DNA from: Hyperoodon ampullatus | Taxonomy: Eukaryota > Chordata > Mammalia > Artiodactyla > Ziphiidae | Direction: 5' to 3' | DNA: 64,000 nt | Assembly (NCBI GenBank): GCA_949752795.1 | Contig: CATKHW010000360.1 | Coordinates: 124,001 to 188,000, forward strand | Shown: positions 26,074-38,112 of the stretch, in pieces | How the letters are laid out: each line of letters starts with the position of its first letter | Position numbering within the stretch: the stretch's first letter is position 1 | Translations under genes and position numbers: made by a program | Notes under the pieces: generated by a model | What the model was told of the DNA's origin: nothing | The model's input: only the letters and a program-made list of their open reading frames with translations | Database searches by the model: none

Positions 26074-27810
26074 ACCATATTTCCCGCAGAGGAATATATC
26101 TGACTAGTAAGGATCTTAAAACCTATGTATTGATATGTCTCCGTAAGGGAATCAAGTGTGTCTAGACTGGCATAAACATGGCAGCGAGAATCAGCTCAAA
26201 CCCACTATAAAAAGGAATTTCAAAAACAAAACAAAAAAACTGGGAAATTCTTTTCAATTCCTTCATGGTCTCTGATGAAACCTGGATAGACCCTATCTAC
26301 AAGGACAGCTGAATTTGGCATAAGGAGGGACACTTGGGACTGAGACGATTGGTGAGATTGGGTGAGCAAATGCAAACCCTTTAAAGCACAAATGCCTGGC
26401 ACCCATTCCATGGGTCCGAACTCTCCAGGTTGAAGGGAATATTACTACAGCTATAACATGTACGGGAAACATAGAGAACAGACACACTGTGAATACGAAA
26501 GGATTCTAAAACTCAACGAATAGTCCCTCTCCTGGTGCCCCGTTTTGACTTTCCATCTGCTTTACGATCAATCTCCCAACTTGGAGACACAGCCCCTTTA
26601 AACTCCTCGTTCACACAGGTTGCCAATTTGGCAGAGGATGAGAGGGAAGAGGGAGAACCAATGAGAGAGTAGCTGTTAGGCATTTGGATGGGCACATATC
26701 ACTCTAACTTCCCGGCAGGAGGAAGAATTAACCAACGTCTCAGCCACCCACCGGGAACCAGCATAGGTCCTGAACCAAAATTTTGGACTTGCGGTCAGCT
26801 CATCAAAAACGAGTTGAAAAATGGAGCTCAGGCGCACAGCAATTCACAAACTGGCCGAGTAATAAAGGACAACTATCCTCCAAAATCTGATGAGGGAAGG
26901 CAACGAGGCGGACTTGAAAGCGAGGCAGAATAGCAGGAAACAGATTTCAAGGGGTACGTTGGAATCGCCTTTAAAGCACAGGAAGAGGGGCACAACTTCG
27001 ACAATGATGCACTTGGCCAAAAAGGGCGTATGCGTTTTCTCCTGAATATATTCAGGAGAAAACGCATACGCCCTTTTTGGCCAAGCAAGCAAGCGGGCAA
27101 TGCAAATCTGCACTACAAAGAAGTATCACTTCCCACCGGTCAAAAGGGACATCCACAAAATGTGTAAAAACCAGAAAGCAAGACAGGCCCTGGAGAACAA
27201 GGAGCCTTGTTATGCTGATGGGCGGGATGTAAATTGCCAACTGCCTCTCTGGAGGAGTGCATTGTGTTCCCTAAAACAAGTAAACAACAGAGCTACAGAG
27301 CCAAGGGCACTTCCAGTCTAGGGAATATACCTTGGGATAACTGAAAATCAATAAGACAGAGCCACCCCAAAATTTACGGCTGCACTGCTTACAAGGATCT
27401 CAACTTGGGTACACCTTAAATATCCCAGGAAATATAACAACGGTTCAAAAAACTGTGGTACTTACGTACGATGGAATATCCCTCAGCCATGAAATCAATG
27501 TCATAAGACCAGTAGCAGCAAAATGGGTGGATTCAGGTACGATGATTCTAAGTGAAATAAGTCACAGAGAAAAAGAAACTTATCATAAGATATCACTTAT
27601 GAAGATCCTGTAAACATGGCTACACTAGAACTGAGTTAGGAAAGAGAACAGTGTCTCACATTTAGAAAACACTCTTATGCCTGCTTAAGGGGGAAGGAGA
27701 GGTGGGGTGATGCATAAAACCAGAGTTTGATATAAGCACAGGTACCGTTCCAAAAACCAACTATGGAATAGACAAGACCTACACCTTCCTCAGTGAAAGG
27801 GACTCAAAAC
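26074..27810 (+). repeat. Monomer 16, divergent type-A copy
   Basis: This monomer carries many private differences: aatttacggctgc, ataacaacggttc, gacttgcggtcagctcatc and a closed L1 ORF2 remnant (a stop at the third codon in ttgggataactg). Its palindrome is intact (27,012-27,085). It lies between the type-B block and the second higher-order copy, so it is the last monomer of the 16-mer. Confidence 0.7.
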
Positions 27811-30800
27811 TCCATATTTCCTGCAGAGGAATATATCTGACTAGTAAGAATCTTAAAACCTATGTATTGATATGTCTCCGTAAGGGAATCAAGTGTGTCT
27901 AGACTGGCATAAACATGGCAGTGAGAATCAGCTCAAACCCACTATAAAAAGGAATTTCAAAAACAAAACAAAAAATCTGGGAAATTCTTTACAATTCCTT
28001 CAGGGTCTCTGATGAAACCTGGAATGACCCTATCTACAACGACAGCTGGATGTGGCATAAGGCTGGACACTTGGGACAGAGAGGAATGGTGAGATTGGGT
28101 GAGCAAATGCAGACCCTTTAAAGCACAAATGCCTGGCACCCATTCCATGGGTCCCAACTCTCCAGGTTGAAGGGAATATTACTACCGCTATAACATGTAC
28201 GGGAAACCTAGAGAAGGGACACACTGTGAATACGAAAGGTTTCTAAAACTCAACGAACAGTCCCTCTCCTGGTGCTCCGGTTTGACTTTCCATCTGCTTT
28301 ACTATCAATCTCCCAACTTGGAGAGACAGCCCCTTTAACCTCCTCTTTCGGACAGGTTTCCAATTTGGCAGAGGATGAAAGGGAAGAGGGAGAACCAATG
28401 AGAGAGTAGCTGTTAGGCATTTGTACGGGCACATATCACTGTAATTTCCCACAGGAAGAAGTATTAACCAAAGTCTCAGCCAACCACCGGGAACCAGCAT
28501 AGGTCCTGAACCAAAATTTTGGACATCCGGTCAGCTCACAAAAAACGAGTTGAAAAATGGAGCTCAAGGGCACAGCAATTCACAAACTTGCGGAGAAATA
28601 AAGGACAACTATCATCCAAAAATCTGTTGAGGGAAGGCAACGAGGCGGACGTGAAAGCGAGGCAGAATGGCAGGAAACAGATTTCAAGAGGTACGTTGGA
28701 ATCGCCTTTAAAGCACAGGAAGAGGGGCAGAACTTCGACAATGATGCAGTTGTCCAAAAAGGGCGTATGCGTTTTCTCCTGAATATATTCAGGAGAAAAC
28801 GCATACGCCCTTTTTGACCAAGCAAGCAAGCGGGCAAGGCAAATCTGCACTACAAAGAAGTATCACTTCCCACCGGTCAGAACGGACATCCACAAAATGT
28901 GTAAATACCAGAAAGGCAAGACAGGCCCTGGAGAACAGGGAGCCTTGTAATGCTGATTGGCGGGATGTAATTGCCAACTGCCTCTCTGGAGGAGTACATT
29001 GTTTTCCCTAAAACAAGTAAAGAACAGAGCTACAGAGCCAAGTGCACTTCCCGTCTAGGGAATATAACTTGGGAAAACTGAAAATCAATAAGACAGACCC
29101 ACCCCAAAATTTAGGGCTGCACTGCTTACAAGGACCTCAACTTGGGTACACCTTAAATATCCCAGGAAATATAAAAATGGTTCAAAAAATTGTGGTACTT
29201 TCGTACGATGGAATATCCCTCAGCCATGAAATCAATGTCATAAGACCAGTAGCAGCAAAATGGGTGGATTCATGTACGATGATTCTAAGTGAAATAAGTC
29301 ACACAGAAAAAGAAACTTATCATAAGATATCACTTATGAAGATCCTGTAAACATGGCTACACTTGAACTGAGTTAGGAAAGAGAACAGTGTCTCACATTT
29401 AGAAAACACTCTTATGCCTGCTTAAGGGGGAAGGAGAGGTGGGGTGATGCATAAAACCAGAGTTTGATATAAGCACAGGTACCGTTCCAAAAACCAACTA
29501 TGGAATAGACAAGACCTACACCTTCCTCAGTGAAAGGGACTCAAAACCCCATATTTCCCGCAGAGGAATATATCTGACTAGTAAGAATCTTAAAACCTAT
29601 GTATTGATATGTCTCCATAAGGGAATCAAGTGTTTCTAGACTGGCATAAACATGGCAGCGAGAATCAGCTCAAACCCACTATAAAAATGAATTTCAAAAA
29701 CAAAACAAAAAAACTGGGAAATTCTTTACGATTCCTTCAGGGTCTCAGATGAAACCTGGAATGACCCTATCTACAATGACAGCTGGATGTGGCATAAGGA
29801 GGGTCACTTGGGACTGACACGACTGGTGAGATTGGGAGAGCAAATGCAGACCCTTTAAAGGAATAATGCATGGCACCCATTCCATCGGTCCCAACTCTCC
29901 AGGTTGAAGGGAATATTACTACAGCAATAACATGTACGGGAAACCTAGAGAACGGACACACTGTGAATACGAAAGGTTTCTAAAACTCAACGAATTGTCA
30001 ATCTCCTGGTGCTCCGGTTTCACTTTCCATCTGCTTTACTATCAACCTCCCACCTTGGAGAGACAGCCCCTTTAACCTCCTGGTTCGCACAGGTTTCCAA
30101 TTTAGCAGAGGATGAAAGGGAAGAGGGAGAACCAATGAGAGAGTAGCTGTTAGGCATTTGGACGGGCACATATCACCCTAACTTCCCAGCAGGAAGAAGA
30201 ATTAACCAAAGTCTCAGCCCCCCAACGGGAACCAGCATAGGTCCTGAACCAAAATTTTGGACTTGCGGTCAGCTCACAAAAAACGAGTTGAAAAATGGAG
30301 CTCAAGGGCACAGCAATTCACAAACTGGCAGAGTAATAAAGGACAACACTCGTCCAAAATCTGTTAAGGGAAGGCAACGAGGCGGAGTTGAAAGCTAGGC
30401 AGAATAGCAGGAAATATATTTCAAGAGGTAGTTTGGAATCGCATTTAAAGCACAGGAAGAGGGGCACAACTTCGACAATGATGCACATGGCCAAACAGGG
30501 CATATGCGTTTTCTCCTGAATATATTCAGGAGAAAACGCATACGCCCTTTTTGGCCAAGCAAGCAAGCGGGCCATGCCAATCTGCACTACAAAGAACTAT
30601 CACTTCCCAACAGTCAAGAGGGACATCCACAAAATGTGTAAAAACCAGAAAGGTAAGACAGGCCCTGGAGAACAGGGAGCCTTGTTATCCTGATGGGCGG
30701 GATGTACACTGCCAACTGCCTCTCTGGAGGAGTGCATTGTGTTCCCTAAAACAAGTAAACAACAAAGCTACAGAGCCAAGGGCACTTCCAGTCTAGGGAA

Positions 30801-33800
30801 TATACCTTGGGAAAACTGAAGATCAATAAGACAGAGACACCCCAAAATTTAGGGCTGCAGTGCTTACAAGGACCTCAACGTGGGTACACCTTAAATATCC
30901 CAGGAAATCTAAAAATGGTTCAAAAAATTGTGGCACTTACGTACGATGGAATATCCCTCAGCCATGAAATCAATGTCATAAGACCAGTAGCAGCAAAATG
31001 GGTGGATTCAGGTACGATGATTCTAAATGAAATAAGTCACACAGAAAAAGAAACTTATCATAAGATATCACTTATGAAGATCCTGTAAACATGGCTACAC
31101 TTGAACTGAGTTAGGAAAGAGAACAGTGTCTCACATTTAGAAAACACTCTTATGCCTGCTTAAGGGGGAAGGAGAGGTGGGGTGATGTATAAAACCAGAG
31201 TTTGATATAAGCACAGGTTCCGTTCCAAAAACCAACTATGGAATAGACAAGACGTACACCTTCCTCAGTGAAAGGGACTCAAAACCCCATATTTCCCGCA
31301 GAGGAATATATCTGACTAGTAAGAATCTTAAAACCTATGTATTGATATGGCTCCGTAAGGGAATCAAGTGTGTCTAGACTGGCATAAACATGGCAGCGAG
31401 AATCAGCTCAAACCCACTATAAAAAGGAATATCAAAAACAAAACAAAAAACTGGAAAATTCTTAACAATTCCTTCAGGGTCTATGATGAAACCTGGAAAG
31501 ACCCTATCTACAACGACAGCTGGATGTGGCATAAGGCTGGACACTTGGGACTGAGAGGATTGGTGAGATTGGGTGAGCAAATGCAGACCCTTTAAAGCAC
31601 AAATGCCTGGCACCCTTTCCATGGGTCACAACTCTCCAGGTTGAAGGGAATATTACTACAGCTATAACATGTACGGGAAACCTAGAGAACGGACCCACTG
31701 TGAATACGAAAGGATTCTAAAACTCAACGAATAGTCCCTCTCCTGGTGCTCCGGTTTGACTTTCCATGTGCTTTACTATCAATCTCCCAACTTGGAGACA
31801 CAGCCCATTTAACCTCCTGGTTCGCACAGGTTTCCAATTTGGCAGAGGATGAAAGGGAAGAGGGAGAACCAGTGAGAGAGTAGCTGTTAGGCATTTAGAC
31901 GGGCACATATCACTCTAACTTCCCAGCAGGAAGAAGAATTAACCAAAGTCTCAGCCCCCCAACGGGAAACAGCATAGGTCTTGAACCAAAATTTTGGACT
32001 TGCGGTCAGCTCACAAAAAACGAGTTGAAAAATTGAGCTCAAGGGCACAGCAATTCACAAAATGGCAGAGTAATAAAGGAAAACTATCTTCCAAAATTTG
32101 TTAAGGGAAGGCAACGGGGCAGACTTTAAAGCGAGTCAGAATAGCAGGAAATAGATTTCAAGAGGTACGTTGGAATCGCCTTTACAGCACAGGAAGAGGG
32201 GCACAACTTCGACAATGATGCACTTGGCCAAAAAGGGCGTATGCGTTTTCTCCTGAATATATTCAGGAGAAAACGCATACGCCCTTTTTGGCCAAGCAAG
32301 CAAGCGGGCAATGCTAATCTGCACTACAAAGAAATATCACTTCCCACCAGTCAAAAGGGACATCCACAAAATGTGTAAAAACCAGAAAGGTAAGACAGGC
32401 CCTGGAGAACAGGGAGCCTTGTTATCCTGATGGGCGGATGTACACTGCCAACTGCCTCTCTGGAGGAGTGCATTGTGTTCCCTAAAACAAGTAAACAACA
32501 GAGCTACAGAGCCAAAGGCACTTCCAGTCTAGGGAATATACCTTGGGAAAACTGAAAATCAATAAGACAGAGCCACCCCAAAATTTAGGGCTGCAGTGCT
32601 TACAAGGACTTCAACTTGGGTACACCTTAAATATCCCAGGAAATATAAAAATGGTTCAAAAAATTGTGGTACTTACGTACGATGGAATATCCCTCAGCCA
32701 TGAAATCTATGTCATAAGACCAGTAGCAGCAAAATCGGTGGATTCAGGTACGATGATTCTAAATGAAATAAGTCACACAGAAAAAGAAACTTATCATAAG
32801 ATATCACTTATGAAGATCCTGTAAACATGGCTACACTTGATCTGAGTTAGGAAAGAGAACAGTGTCTCACATTTAGAAAACACTCTTATGCCTGCTTAAG
32901 GGGGAAGGAGAGGTGGGGTGATGCATAAAACCAGAGTTTGATATAAGCACAGGTACCGTTCCAAAAACCAACTATGGAATAGACAAGACGTACACCTTCC
33001 TCAGTGAAAGGGAATCAAAACACCATATTTCCCGCAGAGGAATATATCTGACTAGTAAGAATCTTAAAACCTATATATTGATATGTCTCCGTAAGGGAAT
33101 CAAGTGTGTCTAGACTGGCATAAACTTGGCAGCGAGAATCAGCTCAAACCCACTATAAAAAGGAATATCAAAAACAAAACAAAAAACTGGAAAATTCTTA
33201 ACAATTCCTTCAGGGTCTCTGATGAAACCTGGAAAGACCCTGTCTACAACGACAGCTGGATGTGGCATAAGTCTGGACACTTGGGACTGAGAGGATTGGT
33301 GAGATTGGGTGAGCAAATGCAGACCCTTTAAAGCACAAATGCCTGGCACCCATTCCATGGGTCACAACTCTCCAGGTTGAAGGGAATATTACTACAGCTA
33401 TAACATGTACGGGAAACCTAGAGAACGGACCCACTGTGAATACGAAAGGATTCTAAAACTCAACGAATAGTCCCTCACCTGGTGCTCCGGTTTGAATTTC
33501 CATCTGCTTTACTATCAATCTCCCAACTTGGAGAGACAGCCCATTTAACCTCCTGGTTCGCACAGGTTTCCAATTTGGGAGAGGATGAAAGGGAAGAGGG
33601 AGAACCAGTTTGAGAGTAGCTGTTAGGCATTTGGACGGGCACATATCACTCTAACTTTCCAGCAGGAAGAAGAATTAACCAAAGTCTCAGCCCCCCAACG
33701 GGAAACAGCATAGGTCCTGAACCAAAATTTTGGACTTGCGGTCAGCTCACAAAAAACGAGTTGAAAAATGGAGCTCAAGGGCACAGCAATTCACAAAATT

Positions 33801-34210
33801 GCAGAGTAATAAAGGACAACTATCGTCCAAAATGTGTTAAGGGAAGGAAACGAGGCAGACTTTAAAGCGAGGCAGAATAGCAGGAAATAGATTTCAAGAG
33901 GTACGTTGGAATCGCCTTTAAAGCACAGGAAGAGGGGCACAACTTCGACAATGATGCACTTGTCCAAAAAGGGCGTATGCGTTTTCTCCTGAATATATTC
34001 AGGAGAAAACGCATACACCCTTTTGGGCCAAGCAAGCAAACAGGCAATGCTAATCTGCACTACAAAGAAGTATCACTTCCCACCGGTCAAAAGGGACATC
34101 CACAAAATGTGTAAAAACCAGAAAGGTAAGACAGGCCCTGGAGAACAGGGAGCCTTGTTATGCTGATGGGCGGGATGTAAATTGCCAACTGCCTCTCTGG
34201 AGGAGTGCAT
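27811..34210 (+). repeat. Second, partial copy of the higher-order unit
   Basis: This stretch matches 1-6,400 at a fixed offset of 27,810 with no indel that I noticed. I saw only two substitutions in the parts compared: position 889 (c) against 28,699 (g), and 4,799 (c) against 32,609 (t). Even rare private variants of monomers 1-4 recur, such as the degraded left palindrome arm of monomer 2. The match breaks near 34,211 (tctgttccct against tgtgatccct), after which monomer 20 stays type A while monomer 4 turns into type B. Near identity means either a very recent duplication or an assembly duplication. Confidence 0.88.
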
Positions 34211-34751
34211 TGTGATCCCTAAAACAAGTAAACAACAGAGCTACAGAGCCAAGGGCACTTCCAGTCTAGGGAATATACATTGGGAAAACTGAAAATCAAT
34301 AAGACAGAGCCACCCCAAAATTTATGGCTGCAGTGCTTACAAGGACCTCAACTTGGGTACACCTTAAATATCCCAGGAAATATAAAAATGATTCAAAAAA
34401 TTGTGGTACTTAGGTACGATAGAATAACCTTCAGCCATGAAATCAATGTCATAAGACCAGTAATAGCAAAATGGGTGGATTCAGGTACGATGATTCTAAG
34501 TGAAATAAGTCACACAGAAAAAGAAACTTATCATAAGATATCACTTATGAAGATCCTGTAAACATGGCTACACTTGAACTGAGTTAGGAAAGAGAACAGT
34601 GTATCACATTTAGAAAACACTCTTATGCCTGCTTAAGGGGGAAGGAGAGGTGGGGTGATGCATAAAAGCAGAGTTTGATATAAGCACAGGTACCATTCCA
34701 AAAACCAACTATGGAATAGACAAGACCTACACTTTCCTCAGTGAAGGGGAC
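33022..34751 (+). repeat. Monomer 20, last monomer of the main array
   Basis: It follows monomer 4 until about 34,210 and then diverges, with private changes including tttatggctgc, cttaggtacgatagaataacc and gtatcacattt. It ends within gtgaagggga at ~34,751, about 7-10 bp short of the normal monomer end, and passes directly into non-satellite DNA. Edge monomers that escape homogenisation commonly accumulate private changes like these. Confidence 0.8.
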
Positions 34752-34754
34752 CCG

Positions 34755-35380
34755 AGGCATCTGTGAGTAACCGTGAGCTGAGCCCGAGGCCAGCTGCTGC
34801 TGAACTTTTCCCACCCTTCCCAGGTAAAACACCTGAATATGTACAAGGGCTTGAAAGCCTAGAGGAAGGGCCGTGGAGCCACACCAGCGACAGCACGCAG
34901 GCCAACTTGGTGCCTGCAGGCCAGTCAGGATGGTCCTGGCCCTGGGCGCTCTTCTGGAAGCTTTCCATTGCCCTGCCTGAGATACCCCTCCTGTCCCGGC
35001 CCCCACTGCTTTTTTCCTTCCTCACCTCTGTCCGGAGAGAAATTCCAGCGGAAGGTATGGTTGACACATCCTCTTCTTTACAGGTGGAAGCCTGGCATCT
35101 CCTGCAGAAAGTCCAGCAGAGACCCACTCACACCGGGCCACCCACAAAGCCGTGGCCCCTCACTCCCTCCCACCAGCACAGCCCCGAGACTGCTGACGGG
35201 GCAGAGAATATGGAGTCAGGCACAGCTTCAGGGGCTATTGCTGCCTGCAGCGCTGTTTATATTCACCTCAACCCAGGCACACCAGGGGAGGGCCGGCCGG
35301 CAGGGTCAGGCTACACAGGTCAGCTAATCCTCAGCACTCAGGGAATCACATTGTTGAAAATGGACCTCGCTAAGGCAGAA
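34755..35380 (+). repeat. Unrecognised ~625 bp duplicated segment, copy 1
   Basis: This GC-richer stretch abuts the satellite array and has a direct-oriented second copy at 37,488-38,112 (offset 2,733 at the start, roughly 85-90% similar). It contains an open frame of about 200 codons (34,763-35,383). The same frame is open in the other copy for the first ~120 codons, but the differences between copies mostly change amino acids and indels shift the frame further on. That argues against a conserved protein. A tttcccaggtaaaac-like junction could be a splice signal or chance. I do not recognise the family; an unclassified repeat or a decayed gene fragment are both possible. Confidence 0.7.
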
Positions 35381-35389
35381 TAGAAGCCA

Positions 35390-35852
35390 AGGAATAGAAG
35401 GAAACAATGCCATTTGCAGCACCGTAGGTGTGTCTAGAGGCAATCACGTGACTTGTAGTAAGTCAGAAAGTGAAAGACACATATCGTATCATATCTCTTA
35501 TAGGTGTGACCGAAAAATGGATACCAGGGCAGATATTTCCACGGAGAAGGGCTATCACAGATTCATTCAACAAACTTATGGTTCACCAATGGAAAGGTGT
35601 GAGGATTGGTTTCATTATGATATTGGGGTTAACAGACATATACAAACACAGGTGACATATAGAATCACCAAAGACCTACAGAATACCAAGAGAAGACTAC
35701 TCAACATTCTGTCATAAGGTACATGGGAAAAGGATCCCAGGAAGAACAGACATATTTATATGTGTAAAAGAACCACATCTTCCACACCTACAACGAGCCA
35801 AACATTGTAATCAAATTTGCTGTAATAAAAAATAAAAAATTAAATTAAAAAC
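35390..35852 (+). mobile_element. Diverged L1 3' end (ORF2 end and 3'UTR)
   Basis: The sequence follows an L1 3' end: caatgccatttgcagcacc, agtaagtcagaaagtgaaag, caaacttatggttcacc, and an A-rich end aataaaaaataaaaaatt near 35,850. It is 5'-truncated and much diverged, so the insertion is old. An open stretch at 35,430-35,717 lies wholly inside it and is not a gene. Confidence 0.8.
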
Positions 35853-36225
35853 ACGAACAAGAAGTAGTGAGACAAACTTGAGGGGCTTTCTCCTGGCACA
35901 TTCCATTCTAAATTCCAATCTAGAACACGACTTCCATTGAGGCTCTGTTGCCCCTGACACCAGATTTGGTAAGGGAGAACTGCTGCCACCTTGTGGCCAT
36001 TTCACACAACAGCAGCTTTAATCCCAGCGCTAATGGTCAGTTGATATTCAAAATCATTGCAGGCCTGTAAATGACACCTGCCCTGAAAACAAATCCTGGG
36101 TTCATATATCGACCAAAAAATTCAAAGGACGTCCATATTTCAAAACGACAGTTTCCAAAGGCATATTTTACACACATTAGTCTTCTGCTTCTTTTTCTTT
36201 CTTTCTTTTTTTGTTAAAAAAACGG
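35853..36225. other. Unique-looking spacer, no gene seen
   Basis: About 370 bp between two L1 fragments. It holds no convincing coding frame and no repeat family I recognise. A pyrimidine run (ctttttctttctttcttttttt) at 36,190-36,211 lies just before the next L1 and may be a simple repeat. Confidence 0.5.
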
Positions 36226-37212
36226 GAATGGCAAAAAGCATCCCTCAGAATGGGCGAAAATATTTGCAAACGAATCAATGGACAAAGGTTTAATCTCCAA
36301 TATATATAAAGAGCTCATGCAGCTTAATATTAAAACAACAAAAAACCCAATACAAAAATGGGCCGAAGATCTAAAGAGACATTTCTTCAAAGAAGACACA
36401 CAGATGGCCAAGACGCACATGAAAAGCTGCTCAACATCACTAATTATTAGAGAAATGCAAATCAAAACTACAATGAGGTATCACCTCACACCTGTTAGAA
36501 TCGGCATCATCAGAAAATCTACAAACAACGAATTCTGGGGAGGGTGTGGACAAAAGGATCCCTCTTCCACTAGTGGTGGAAATGTAAATTGATACAGTCA
36601 CGATGGAGAACAGTATGGAGTTTCCTTAAAAAAACTAGAAATAGAATTACCATATGATCCAGCAATCCCACTTCTGGGCATATACCCAGAGAAAACCATA
36701 AATCAAAAAGGCACATGCACCACAATGCTCATTTCAGCACTATTTACGATAGCCAGGTAATGGAAGCAACCTAAATACCCACAGACAGACGAATGGATAA
36801 AGATGTGGTACATATATAAAATGGAATATTACTCAGCCATAAGAAGGAATGAAACTGGGTCATTTGTAGAGACGTCGATGGATCTAGAGACTGTCATACA
36901 GAATGAAGTAAGTCAGAAAGAGAAAAACAAATATTGTATATTAATGCATATACGTGGAACCTAGAAAAGTGGTACAGATGAACTGCTTTGCAGGGAAGAA
37001 ATAGAGACACAGAGGTAGAGAACACACGTATGGACACCAAGTGTGGGAAGCCATGGGGAGGTGGTGTTGGGATGAGTTGGGAGATTGGGATTGACCTGTA
37101 TACATGTATATGCATAAAATACATAACTAATAATAACCTGCTGTATAAAAAAATAAATAAAATTAAATTTCAAAATTTTTAAAAATAAAATTTAAAAATA
37201 AAACAGAAAAAA
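36226..37212 (+). mobile_element. 5'-truncated L1 insertion (ORF2 C-terminal part and 3'UTR)
   Basis: This is a clear L1 3' end about 1 kb long. It runs from gaaaatatttgcaaacgaat through aacatcactaattattagag, tatcacctcacacctgttag, ccagcaatcccacttctggg and tggaatattactcagcc to agtaagtcagaaagagaaa and an A-rich tail with aaataaataaaatt ending near 37,212. ORF2 is broken by stops and small changes (for example after atagccaggtaatgg). It is less diverged than the L1 at 35,390, so it is a younger insertion. I see no convincing target-site duplication. Confidence 0.92.
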
Positions 37213-37487
37213 GTTCTTCCCTTCACACAGATGTATTTATATGAATGAATTATTTCCATGCTTATATCAATAAATACATAAAAGAGGAATAAAATCTAAC
37301 TTGAACCAAAAAAGAAAAAAAAAAACCTGAAACCACGAGTTAGACAGAGGAAAACCCTATCAGGGCACTTGCTCCAGCGGTAAACAATTCTGAAATTGGT
37401 CATAGGTGGGGAATCATCACCCATACAGCCAGCAGCCCACCCCCCAAGCAAGGAGGGTCCTCATTGCAAAGCTGGGGGACCAAGCCA
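37213..37487. other. Spacer with an A-rich tract, no gene seen
   Basis: The first part is AT-rich with an A-tract (37,308-37,326); from 37,380 it becomes GC-richer and leads into the second copy of the duplicated segment. No family or coding frame is recognised. Confidence 0.45.
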
Positions 37488-38112
37488 AGGCATCTGTGAG
37501 TAAACGTGAGCTGAGCCCCAGTCCTGCGGCAGCTGAACTCTTCCCACCCTTTCCAGGTAAAACACCTGAATATGTACAAGAACTTGCAAGCTTAGAGGAA
37601 GGGCTGTGGAGCCACACCAGCGACAGCACACAGGCCAACTTGGTGCCTGCAGGCCAGTCAGGATGGTCCTGGCCCCAGATGCTCTTCTGGAAGCTTTCCA
37701 TTTCCCTGCCTGAGATACCCCTCCTGCCACGGCCCCCACTGCTTTTTTACTTCCTCACCTCTGCCTGGGGAGAAATTCCAGCGGCAGGTATCGGTGACAC
37801 ATCTTCTTCTTTAGCAGGTGGCAGCCTGACAACTCCTGCAGAAAGTCCAGCAGAGCCCCACTCACACCTGGCCACCCACAAAGCCACGGCCCCTCACTCC
37901 CTCCCACCAGCACAGCCCCGGCACTGCCTACGGGGCAGAGAATATGGCGTCAGTCACAGCTACAAGGGCTGTCGCTCACTGGAGAGCTGTTTATATTGCC
38001 CTCAACCCAGGCACACCTGTGGAGGGCTGGCAGGCAGTTTCAGGCTACCAAAATCAGCCAATCCTCACCCCTCAGGGGCTCACAGTTGCAGAAAATGAAA
38101 CTTGCTAAACGG
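37488..38112 (+). repeat. Unrecognised ~625 bp duplicated segment, copy 2
   Basis: Direct repeat of 34,755-35,380. Shared landmarks are aggcatctgtgagtaa, aacacctgaatatgtacaag, agccacaccagcgacagcac, aacttggtgcctgcaggcc and ctgtttatatt. The open frame here runs 37,406-38,098 but departs from that of copy 1 after the first ~120 residues because of indels. The two copies flank both L1 fragments. They are not LTRs of the retrovirus remnant, which lies outside them downstream. Confidence 0.7.

Larger units (their letters stand above)
1..27810 (+). repeat. 16-monomer higher-order repeat unit, copy 1
   Basis: The sequence at base 1 recurs at 27,811, so sixteen monomers make a 27,810 bp higher-order unit. 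Monomers 1-4 and 16 belong to one sequence type (A) with signatures such as cttatgcctgct and acatgtacggg. Monomers 5-15 mostly belong to a second type (B) with cttatacctgct and acatgtgcggg. Because only one full unit is visible, I cannot say whether the 16-mer is repeated many times or duplicated once. Confidence 0.85.
1..34751 (+). repeat. Common-cetacean-type satellite array, 20 monomers of ~1,739 bp
   Basis: Twenty head-to-tail monomers fill this stretch and the array enters from the left edge. Taking base 1 as phase zero, monomers start at 1, 1738, 3476, 5212, 6949, 8688, 10427, 12166, 13905, 15644, 17382, 19121, 20858, 22597, 24335, 26074, 27811, 29548, 31286 and 33022. Lengths are 1,736-1,739 bp. 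Each monomer has an L1 3' tail at its start, about 0.8 kb of unrecognised DNA, a near-perfect palindrome about 970 bp in, then an L1 ORF2-end/3'UTR segment. Period and L1 content fit the satellite described as the common cetacean component. Short open frames recur in every monomer on both strands; they follow the repeat and I do not regard them as genes. Seen: tandem structure. Known: family. Inferred: heterochromatic location. Confidence 0.93.

Noticed and set aside
1..34560. Recurring open frames of 60-138 codons on both strands of the satellite
   Set aside because: They recur in phase with the monomer, overlap each other in several frames, and match no protein apart from the L1 ORF2 tail.
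1..34751. CENP-B box marking a centromeric satellite
   Set aside because: I looked for TTCGNNNNANNCGGG on both strands of the monomer and saw only partial matches (for example around ttcgtacgatgg in monomer 1), none with the required end.
34755..38112. The two 625 bp copies as LTRs of the retrovirus
   Set aside because: The retroviral pol lies outside and downstream of both copies, L1 fragments lie between them, and no TG...CA ends or primer site are visible.
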